A DNA stretch of 64,000 nt, from positions 765,561-829,560 of the forward strand of contig VUYV01000015.1 in the NCBI GenBank assembly GCA_008711295.1, read 5' to 3'. This stretch comes from Anarhynchus alexandrinus. Taxonomy: Eukaryota > Chordata > Aves > Charadriiformes > Charadriidae. Of this stretch, positions 45,796-54,895 are shown piece after piece. Made by a program: the position numbers and the translations under genes. Below the pieces are notes generated by a model. That model worked only from the letters and a program-made list of their open reading frames with translations, did not search any database and had not been told where the DNA came from. How positions within the stretch are numbered: the first letter of the stretch is position 1; each line of letters starts with the position of its first letter.

Positions 45796-46899
45796 TCTCC
45801 TGGAGAAACTGGCTGCTCATGGCTGGGATGGGCATACTCTTTTCTGGGTAAAAAAACTGTCTGGATGGCCGTGCCCAAAAAGCAGTGGTGAATGGAGTTA
45901 AATCCAGTTGACGGCTGCTCACAAGGGATGTTCCCCAGGGCTTGGTATTGGGGCCGGTTCTGTTTAATAACTTTATCAATGATTTGGATGAGGGGATTGA
46001 GTGCACCCTCAGGAATTTTGCAGAGGACACCAAGTTAGATGGGAGTGTTGACCTGCTTGGGGGTAGGATGGCTCTACAGAGGGATCTGGACAGGCTAGAT
46101 CGATGGGCCAAGGCCAATGGTATGAGGTCCAACACGGCCAAGTTCTGGGTCCTGCACTTGGGTCACGCCAACCTCATGCAGTGCTACAGGATTGGGGAAG
46201 AGTGGCTGGAAAGCTGCCCAGGGGAAAAGGGCCTGGGGGTGTTGGTTGACAGACAGCTGAATATGAACCAGCAGTGTGCCCAGATGGCCGAGAAGGCCAG
46301 CAGCACGCTGGCTTGTGTTAAAAACAGTGTGGCCAGCAGGACTAGGGAAGTGATGTGTCGGCACTGGTGAGGCCCCACCTTGAGTCCTGTATTCAGTTTT
46401 GGGCCACTCACTACAAGAAAGACATTGAGGCGCTGGAGCATGTCCAGAGAAGGGCAACGGAGCTGGTGAGGGATCTGGAGCACAAGTCTTGCGAGGACTG
46501 GCTGAGGGAACTGGGGTCGTTCAGTCCGGAGAAAAGGAGGCTGAGGGGAGACCTTATCACTCTCTACAGCTACCTGAAAGGAGGCTGTAGCGAGGTGGGG
46601 TCAATCTCTTCTCCCAAGTAACAAGTGGTAGGCAAGAGGAAACAGCCTCAAGTCGTGCCAGGGGAGTTTTAGGATGGATATTAGGAAAAATTTCTTCACT
46701 GAAAGAGTTGTCAAGCGTTGGAACAGGCTACCCAGGGAAGTGGTGGAATCACCATCCCTGGAGGTATTTAAAAGATGTGTAGATGTAGCGCTTAGAGATG
46801 TGGTTTAATGGTGGTTTTGGCAGTGTTAGGCTGATGGTTGGACTCGATGATCTTAAAGGTCCCTTCCAATCTAGACAATTCTATGATTCTATGATTCTA
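45796..46899 (+). mobile_element. CR1 LINE, 5'-truncated, 1.1 kb, plus strand
   Basis: The longest well-preserved CR1 here. It covers the RT domain, the ORF2 C-terminus, the 3' UTR (GGTTGGACTCGATGATCTTA at 46838-46857; AAGGTCCCTTCCAATCTAGA at 46858-46877) and an ATTCTATGATTCTATGATTC terminus ending near 46899. Full-length CR1 is about 4.5 kb; the endonuclease and ORF1 are absent. The 5' edge is near 45796, where GAGAAACTGGCTGCTCATGG begins the 'KL.a.G' RT segment. Another, older CR1-like fragment begins about 150 bases downstream in the same orientation. Confidence 0.96.
45942..46621 (+). pseudogene. CR1 reverse transcriptase remnant, catalytic site altered
   Basis: The first frame (45942-46370) reads VLGPVLFNNFINDLDEGIEC and then FAEDTKLDGSVDLL, the RT palm; RQLNMNQQCAQMAEKASSTL follows. 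The catalytic F-A-D-D is F-A-E-D, with the first aspartate codon changed to GAG at 46023-46025. Just upstream, the codon expected to be tryptophan before 'RLLTRDVPQG' is a TGA stop. The second frame (46355-46621) overlaps the first and carries [19 protein letters not shown] and [19 protein letters not shown], so there is a frameshift near 46355-46370. Stops follow after 46621. It cannot encode an active RT. Confidence 0.92.
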
Positions 46900-47049
46900 A
46901 TTGGGACTTCTTCAAGCCAAAGTGACTGGGGACAAGGAGCAGCCACACTGTAGAAGTGGAAGCAGGGCTGCATGGACTAGCAGATTAGAACTCTGCAGTC
47001 TGTGCAAAACCTAAGTGATGATTAAGAACTGGTAGGACAGAAGTCCAGC
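46900..47049. other. Short unique spacer
   Basis: About 150 bases between two CR1-like fragments. Nothing was recognised. Confidence 0.5.
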
Positions 47050-47300
47050 AAGTCTAAAATAGCATGGAAAATAGGACGGGGGATGGATGCTTTTCTGCCT
47101 TTTCCAAGGCAGCACCACGTAAAATTAGAAGGAAACATGTTCAAGAGAAGCAAAGGGATTTGGCTTTTCATATATGAAGAGTAACCTGTGGAACTTCTTG
47201 CCACAGCATGTTGTGGGTGGTAAAAGTTTGTAAGTATTATAAAAGACAACTGGATTATTTCACGGGGGGATAATTAATCAAAAACTCCTTAATCCTGGAG
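47050..47300 (+). mobile_element. Old CR1-like LINE fragment, plus strand
   Basis: AAAATTAGAAGGAAACATGT (47121-47140), then CCTGTGGAACTTCTTGCCAC (47187-47206), then AGCATGTTGTGGGTGGTAAA and ACTGGATTATTTCACGGGGG are the decayed ORF2 end. The same family is seen at 2265-3360 (split) and 13142-13515 (reverse). No reading frame is intact. Confidence 0.77.
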
Positions 47301-47659
47301 TGGTGTTTTGTTGCAAGCTTGAAGGTGATTCTCAGGAAAAAGTCATGACGTGTTGGTCTTGGTTTGATACACACCCTTGAGGACCTTGCAGTGCTGGGAC
47401 AGATGATTATTTAGAGGGATTTTTGTTTTAACTTGCTGTGGTCTTACAGTCCTGTCTCAGGTGATGCTCATCCAGCGGGAAGGGACTGTGGAGGTATCTG
47501 AGCCCCCTCCTCAGTGGTGCGGAAAGTGACAGCATGCCAGACCTCCTCTCAAACTGTGCAATGTCCTTCGGCTGGAACAATATTCCAGTGGAAAAGGTCA
47601 ATTTATCCAAAGCGAAGTGTTTCATTTAAAAGTGTTGCCTTTGGGACAAAACTTGTTTT
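47301..47659. other. Non-coding interval, nothing recognised
   Basis: Unique sequence with no supported gene, RNA or repeat. Confidence 0.5.
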
Positions 47660-47712
47660 AAGGAAAAAAAAAAAAAAGAAAAAAAGAAAAGAAGATGAAG
47701 AAGATGAGCACT
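47660..47712. repeat. A-rich / GAA-rich tract
   Basis: Fourteen A at 47664-47677, followed by AAAAG and GAAGAT units. Confidence 0.85.
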
Positions 47713-48757
47713 TTGATAAGGTTGAAATGCTTCATTAGGGTCTTTCTGACAAGCAGTGTTTCGAGATGACTTCTTCCCCTGTTTCAAAAAGGGAAATGCA
47801 TTGTAAAACAAAATGAAAAATGAAAAAAGCAGAAACTGAAGCAGAACCCATTGAGTCATCCCCACATCTTTTCTTTTTCCCCTGCTGTTTTCCTTCAAGA
47901 AGACGGTTAAATCTCCCTGGCTTTTGTTCCATTCTGGAACGGAAAACCTCTTAAAATCACTGAACTTCCCCCAAGTTCTCACACAACCGCTTCCCCGCTC
48001 TTCGGGATGACCTCTGTGGTGGGAAGCCAAAATACAGAACCCAGGTCACCTTCTGACTCTCCAGCTGCCCCAGATAATCCTCCTAGCCCACGCTGAGCTC
48101 TGCTAAGAAAGACAGAGAGCTGGTACAAAACTGGCCCATCCTTTACTAGGCAGAAAGAGAAAATGCCGGGCTCCACGGCTGCCAGTCAAATGCCTTTCAC
48201 TGCCATGAGTTTCCCTGAAGACAAGCTCTGAGTTTTGCCACTGGAGATGCAGCAGGCAATAGCAGCCGTGCCAGCTCTGCGTGCCTGAGAGCAGCGCACG
48301 AACCAGCAGGGAGACCATATCCCATGTGTCCACCCCACCATAACACCGGCACCCACTGGGACCAGCTCTCCATCGCTCCTGGCATGATCTTCAGACTTGT
48401 TTCTCCACCGCCAGCCTGTGCACCATGGTAACTCACTTTTCCAAGCCCCGGGTCAGACAAAGTCGCCTTTGTGCTGGTGGCAGGCAGGCAAAGGACCACG
48501 CTTTTTCCAGCTTTGTGAACTGAAGGAAGGTGTTTGTTCACTCTACTCATCTTTTCGACAGCATTTGGGAGCCCTTCGAGGCAATGTTTTTCACCCTGTC
48601 CTGCCTCGTTCCTTGGGGTGTTTCCCAGCATACAGAAGTCCTCTAGCACCTCACCCAGCGAGGCCGTGCTGCTGGTTAACATGTAAAATCCTTGCCAGCA
48701 AATAAATAATTACTTAAGAGAAGCTAGGCTCAGAACTGGGCTTGGACAAACAAAACA
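47713..48757. other. Non-coding interval, nothing recognised
   Basis: Unique sequence. The minus-strand frame at 48197-48682 (161 codons) has no recognisable features. Confidence 0.5.
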
Positions 48758-48786
48758 TTTTTTTTCCCCCCCTTTTTTTTTTTTTT
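48758..48786. repeat. Pure pyrimidine tract T8-C7-T14
   Basis: Twenty-nine consecutive pyrimidines: 8 T, 7 C, 14 T. AGG follows, so it superficially resembles a splice acceptor. Confidence 0.9.
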
Positions 48787-51700
48787 AGGCTTGCTTTAAC
48801 AATATGGTTGAAAACTGTTTTTGTCCCAGAACTAAAACTTTGGGTGAATTTAAAAGGTGAAAAGCATTCTTCTGGCTCAAAGAAAGCCTCTTGTTTCCTT
48901 ATAGAGTGTCCCAACATCTCCTAATGCAATCTCTGTAAAGAAATAAAAAATCCAGTTTTCATGTGGAAAATGTCAAAATGCAATTTCAGTGCTTGTTGGA
49001 GGGCTTATTCCTGACTGAAGCAGCGCCTTTTCTCACCCAAATTAATTTCAAAATTGACACGAGGTTTCAAAATGCACTCCTCACACCAAACTGCAGAAAG
49101 TTTCACCCAAAGGGTGTCGTTTCCTCACATTCCCGCAGCTGCGGAGGCATCATGCAGGGGGTTGTGGTGCTCCAATGAAAACGGAGGAAGAAGCACCGAG
49201 AGACGTGAGTTGCAGTGCTTTGGGGCTTTTTTAAGCAAAATAACAATCTTTTGAGAGTGGAAGTCCAGCCCTGGCAGAACAGATGTTGTAACTTATCACA
49301 TTTATGGTGGAAACTTGAGGGCCAAGAGGGAATTCAAACAGCAAATAGTTAACAGCATAAACTCAAATAACAAGAAATATATAACGTGTATCAGAAGACT
49401 GAAGGGAGTTGATTGGTCTGAGGGAGCAGCGGGGGGTAGAAAGGAGCAATTAAAGAGCAGAAGGAGGAAGAGGAGGCGAAGGAGGGCATGGCCGAGGAGC
49501 CAAATGATTCCTTTAAATCTACAGGGGTAAAAGTACATAATCTCTCATTAAAATCAGCTGCTGTCCTGGAGGACCCGAGTGTAACACACGCTTTATCCAT
49601 CTTCTAGAAAAGACACGATGAGATGCGGGCAGGGTTACAGGGCCCTGAGCTCTGCTCTAATTAACTGTCCCAAACTTCGTTAACTCAGGAGGTGTGTCCT
49701 TGTGCCCTTCCAGGATCCTGAAAAAAAGCCAGAAGTCAGAGCTCTGAAGTGACACGGGTTGCCAAGCTGAGCTGAGACTCTGAGAGACAGAGGGTCGGAC
49801 GCCTGCGCTGCACAGGAGGACGGAGAGGAGAGGCGCGTACCTTTGCAAATTCCCCGTGTCGCCGTACTCACAGCTCACAGCGGATAAACTCTCCGGTTTT
49901 GGCTTGCCGGCTGCCTCCCTTTTCTCCCCCCTTACACGCTGTTGTTGACGTGATGAAGCGTTTGCCATCTAGGCTATTAGGCTGTTTGTTAGCCTGTTTA
50001 TCAGCTGAGCCGAGCAGGGGCTTGTTTACATGAAGCTAAAGTAGCGTGAGAGGCTGCGGAGCCGAATGGAGCCGTGCGGGAGAGGGTGGCTAGAGGAGGG
50101 TGTCGGAGTGTGAAACTGCCTCTGGCAACCGAGGCGCGCAGTTTCCTAACCGAGGGAGATGCTAGTTAAGCACCGGTACCATCCTGTCAGCCCCAGTCAG
50201 TGGTTTGCTCAGATCTAGTATTCGTTGCGTGCTATATCCTACGATAAGAGGAGAAAGTATTGTGGAGCTTTAATAAAGGCTGTTGCTCATAACGCTGCTT
50301 ACCAAAGTCTTTCATCTTCCCTCTAATTAATTCATGCTAATTTCCTTGCCAGTTGGATACATCAATTTGGAGTCTAAAATAGAATCCTAGTTTGTTTGTG
50401 GAGTTCAGCATGTTGCAAAATATAACTCTCCTATTAGAAAAAAATTGCAGAAAGGGAAAGAGCTGAACAGGATCTTACAAATATGAGGTTCTGTGCAGCA
50501 TGGGTTGGAGATACGCAACATTGTACCAGGGCCCCATGTCTGCCTCCCCTCTGTAGGATCAGTCCCAAGTGTTCAGAGACTCCCCTGAAAAACCCCCTCC
50601 AGTAGCAGGGTCTTTCCACTCCGTGCTATTCCACCTTCGCTTTTATCAACATGAAGATGGGAGACTACATATTCCTTTACCTGGAGTCACTCCTGAGCGT
50701 CGTGGTTAAAAAGAGCTTTATCACAAGATGCCATTTCTTCGGGTTGGAATGTGGGGGGTTTGGAGGATCTCGGTTCAACAGGTTTTTGCCTAATCCAGCA
50801 CAGGCCCTGGGGAGTTGGGGAAAGAGTACAGTGGGGATGGCTTTTAGGCTGCTTTCAGAAGTTTTTCTTCCCACCAGCTCAGTTCCTGCTGTAGCTTATG
50901 GGATACGGGGTCACAGCTGAGAGGGCTGAAAAGGACGCAGAGAGCCATCAGTCATCTCCCTCCCCAAAACTAGTCTTTCTCCAGCCCTTCCTGGCAGACA
51001 TGTTATTCTCGAAGATTCCCCAAAATAGCAAGTCTCCTTCTCTCCAGACAGTCAGCAAACACTTAATTCTTGTCACTTTGATTTACTTGTATCTTGCTTG
51101 AAATCCCCTTCCTGCAGTTTAAACCTGTTTCTTCTTTCCTGTCCAATGGCTATGGATCATTCCCACCCTCTCTGCAGCCTCATGACTATTCTCCTGCCTC
51201 TCTACAGCCTTTTCTTCCTCGCAGCCCCGGGCTTTCTCTTTCTCTCTACAGGTCATGTCGGAGTGACACAGGTAGACGTTCAGACGCAAACACGACGAGA
51301 GGAGCAGACGCCCAAGGGACGCGTGCACATGGGCTTGCACACCCACGCACGTGTGCTTCCAAGCGTGCACACGCCGCGTCCAGCCTTTTTTTCTTTCTCC
51401 ATAAGCATCCTTTGCAAGCCACCGGCGCTCACAGCGCTGGCAGCCACACGGGTCTCTGAGCTGTCAGGGAAATAACCAGCTCTCGCAAAGACCCCGGTGC
51501 CATGGGCTGTGCAGCCCCGGTGGAAAATCCCCTTAGCATTCAAGAGGGCAGAAATTCAGTGAAAACAGTTGTAAAAGCCTCCCTGCTCCTTGCCTTCGTA
51601 TGGCTGACCAGCAGAGAGACAGCAAAGAGGCTGTCCATGCACCCTCAGGCATGATAATGCGTAGGGTAGATTCCAGGGAATCAGGGGAAATCTTGCTAGA

Positions 51701-51927
51701 AATGTGGCGTGCAAAGAGGTACTGCAAGTTCCAGCTGGTTTGAATTTTCTCTGTATTTATAAAAAATAAATTGATACTTTATTACCTAATCAAAGTAGCT
51801 ACTCATGCGTTTTCGCCTCCCCCTCCCTCCTCAAATTTAGCATGGGTGTTTCAGATGCTAATATAGACCTTGCAAGAGAACAAGAGAGCCTTTCTGTCTT
51901 TTTTAAGAATTCTTAGAGGATGCTTAA
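48787..51927. other. Non-coding interval, nothing recognised
   Basis: Three kilobases of unique sequence. 49790-50150 is somewhat richer in CpG than its surroundings. No exon was supported. Confidence 0.5.
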
Positions 51928-52125
51928 TAAAGAGGCAGCGTGGGGTGGTGTCTGGGTCAAGGGCTCGACAATCAGGATACTTGGATTCCTTCCTGGCTCT
52001 GGCACAGCTCCAGAGCGAATTCTCCATTGCTCCGTGACTCAGTTTCCCCTCTGTGAAGTGAGATCCTAAGCCTACCCTGTCCTGTGCCTTGGCAGAGCAC
52101 AAAGTACGATCGGAAAGGTAAATAT
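51928..52125 (+). mobile_element. MIR (CORE-SINE) copy, plus strand
   Basis: This is the best MIR in the window. The order is GAGGCAGCGTGGGGTGGTGT (51932-51951; MIR 'agcagcatggcctagtgg'), GGATACTTGGATTCCTTCCT (51975-51994; 'gagacctgggttctattcct'), GGCTCTGGCACAGCTCC (51995-52011), then GTGACTCAGTTTCCCCTCTG (52034-52053; 'gcctcagtttccccatctg') and TGAAGTGAGATCC. The tRNA-related head, the CORE segment and part of the tail are all present. MIRs are very old amniote SINEs; none is expected to be active. The 3' end is approximate. Confidence 0.78.
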
Positions 52126-52253
52126 TGTCCCTGGCACTGTCACCACCCCTGCATCTCCCATCCTACCCATCACTGCAACCTGTTCCCTGGGGCACTGAAC
52201 ACTGCAGTCCCAGCCCAAGGCTGAGCCCAGACTCTCTGGGCATTTTATGCTGT
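52126..52253. other. Short unique spacer
   Basis: Nothing was recognised. Confidence 0.5.
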
Positions 52254-52284
52254 AAAAACAAAACAAAACAAAACAAAACAAAAC
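52254..52284. repeat. (AAAAC)n microsatellite, about six units
   Basis: Perfect five-base units. It is the second microsatellite of this motif in the window (compare 41006-41045). Confidence 0.93.
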
Positions 52285-54619
52285 ACGCTCAAGGAATTAC
52301 AGCCGACTTGGCCAGCAGTGCTTATAAAACCCAGGACTCCCTGGGTGCATCTTGGGGCAGGGATGGAGGTGCAGGATTAGCTCCTCACGCAAGAGAGCTG
52401 GCGCTGCACCACCTGCTTGCAAGGCCAGGTCTACCCCAGATTTTAGCTAACTAGGTGGCAAAAAAGAATTCGTCTTTGCTGGCGTTGCCAATGTGAAAAA
52501 GGGAAACAGTGAAAGTGCGTGATAAACTGCTTTTCCTCACAGATTCCGCTGGTGGCCGGGTGCCACTGATGGAGGGGTGGGGAGTCATGTTTTCTTTCCA
52601 TGAGAGCAAATATGGCGGAGAGCAAAATTTTTTTTTTTTTTTTTGCTTTTGGCAGAATTTTAAGCAGTCAGTTCCCCGCCCTATTTGGAGTAGCTGCACA
52701 TTTTTGGGGAAAAGAAACCCCTGACAAAATAGGAAAGAAACCTTTTTTTCCTAGCAAAAATAATCATTTTGTCAAAAAAAAACCCAGAAGTTTGCATACA
52801 AATAAAGATAAAGACTGTGTTTTGTCTAGCTTTGCATGTAAAACCAGCATGAGAGGAGCCCCAGCATCAGGCGTATTTATTGCCAGTTGCGTTCTCGGCA
52901 TCGCTTTTACAGGAGCAGATGGCGGCATCATCCCGGGACCAGCGCCCTGCGTCGCCAGCCCCACGCACACACAGCCCCACGCACAGCCCCAACACACGCA
53001 GCTGCAGACACAGTCTGGGCCCAGCAAGTGGCATTCCCCAAAAGACATTTTGGCAAATTTAAATTTGGATTTTACAAGGGGGAAAAAGAAAAAAAAAAAA
53101 AAAAAGAGGATCACCCCCGCACAAGGGAAGGAAAACCTGCAACAAGTCTGAAAGGAGCTTTGAGAAGAGCCACTGCTGAGGGAGGGATTGTGTCCCATTG
53201 CGGGAGCAAGAGGTGTTGGGAAGTGCCCTCAATGTTCTCACTTTGGAGCAAAGTCCCGTTCCATAAAACAGAGAACAGAAGGAAAGTGTCCTTCAACATC
53301 CTTCTTCAGCCACATACCGACCTGCTTTCATCCTCACACGGTTCTCCCTTTGGCATTACTAGCTGACGTACCAGGGTGTCTCTTTGCCTCATGCAGTGTT
53401 CCTGGCGCATGAGGACACATCCACCCCACACCCCTGCAGGGCACTGCCACCAACCTGTGCGCAAAACTATTCCAGCCCAGCCACGACCACAGCCCAGCAC
53501 AGGGCTGCGCTAATTGTAATGCACAATTAGGACAGAAACTCCGGGCAGCAGGTGGGCAGGAGGGAGTTGTCCCCCTTCAGCACATTTGTCTGGATAAATT
53601 CTGATTTTTTTCTCTTGTCTCTGTATGAGTTTTTTGATATAGGAGTGCACACCAGGTAATGAAAGAGGAGGGACTTTTTTGAAGCATGCGCCTTACCATG
53701 ATTATGCTGATATCAGACTCCCCATCTGGAAAAAAACTCTTCCCATGTTATACAGACAAGGTCCTGGTGGACCTGCTGGCCAGGACCTAGCCAGGACAGG
53801 AGACTGCAGCATCTCTTCATCCCCTGTCACAGCACAGCCTTCAGTCTGCTGGACAGTCCTCTGTCTGCAGACATACCTGAGTGTTACCCAGAAAATATGA
53901 TGAAAAAGAGCAATTCATACAGCAGGCCTGTGACATTGCTCTGACCGTGTTTCAGGATCTGCAAGGAGGTCAAGAAAATACAGCCCCAAGATGGTACAAG
54001 TTGTCCTCATGGGATGCAACAAGCTTAGGGGAAAGATGGCTTTAGTATTTATGAAACTATGGAGGTCCTCACGTAGCCACATATTTTCAGTCCTGTTAAA
54101 CGTGTGGGATAAGGAGACACTGTTGTGCCATTATATTGAAAGAAACCTTAATGAGGACCAAGTGATTTTATGAAGCTATGCAAGAAACCTGTGCCTCAAC
54201 TGGACATGTGTTCTGGTTGCTGGACTTCATCCCCATCCGTGCCTTGAGTTTTCACAGCTCTGCATGTCAGACCAGAGGTGTGTCTAGCTGGTGGGGAGGA
54301 GAGAACAGGGGACAGGCAGCAGTCGCAGACAGATCCTTCCTTAAGAAGACAGGAAAAGATCAGAGTCTGTATATTTAGCCAAACACCCCTTAATAATTCC
54401 AGGTTTCTTTCCCCATCCTGTTGGCTCACGAAGCTAGCTGAACGCTTTCAACACCCAGCTGAGCTTCGCATTTCATCTCACATTGAATCCGCTGTCTGGA
54501 GACATTTATTTTGCTTTCATTTATTCCAAAGTCCTGGTCTAAGCCATGGAGGGGGATTTTTCCAGTAGGTGCCTGTGTGGCAGGGGAAGAGGAACTCAGT
54601 CGGTGACTCAGCTTCATAC
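52285..54619. other. Non-coding interval with homopolymer tracts
   Basis: Unique sequence with 17 T at 52628-52644 and an A-rich run at about 53083-53105. The 183-codon plus-strand frame at 52600-53151 is carried through both homopolymers and is not a gene. Confidence 0.5.
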
Positions 54620-54895
54620 TAACAAGGAGAAATTAAAACCTAACGCGACTTCATGCAACCAAATGCAGTGAAACGGGCCCTTGATCTAATCAGCGCTTTC
54701 TAAAGGAATTAAATGCCAATCTATTTTAAAATGCATTTCACTGCAACTTAATGAGGGCAACGGGGAAAAATCAATTGGTCGTGTAATTTGGAATTTCAAT
54801 AATATAAACAATAAATGCTAATTAGGAACATTCTTATTAATGTCATAAAATTCTTGGACAGATTGTAGTCACGTAATTAAAGTTTGACGAAGCTG
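54620..54895. promoter_or_regulatory. Candidate conserved AT-rich regulatory block
   Basis: An AT-rich, repeat-free block with several homeodomain-type cores (TAATTA at 54819-54824 and 54874-54879) and a forkhead-type ATAAACA (54804-54810). AATTAAATGCC, ATCAATTGG and CTTATTAATG lie within 270 bases. Such a block resembles vertebrate developmental enhancers. Conservation has not been tested, and an AT-rich tract can produce these motifs by chance. Confidence 0.28.

Noticed and set aside
48773..48790. Splice-acceptor-like T tract followed by AG
   Set aside because: No coding exon with a donor follows. A homopyrimidine tract before AG is common by chance.
52600..53151. 183-codon open frame on the plus strand
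   Set aside because: It depends on poly-Phe and poly-Lys stretches encoded by T and A homopolymers (52628-52644, 53083-53105).
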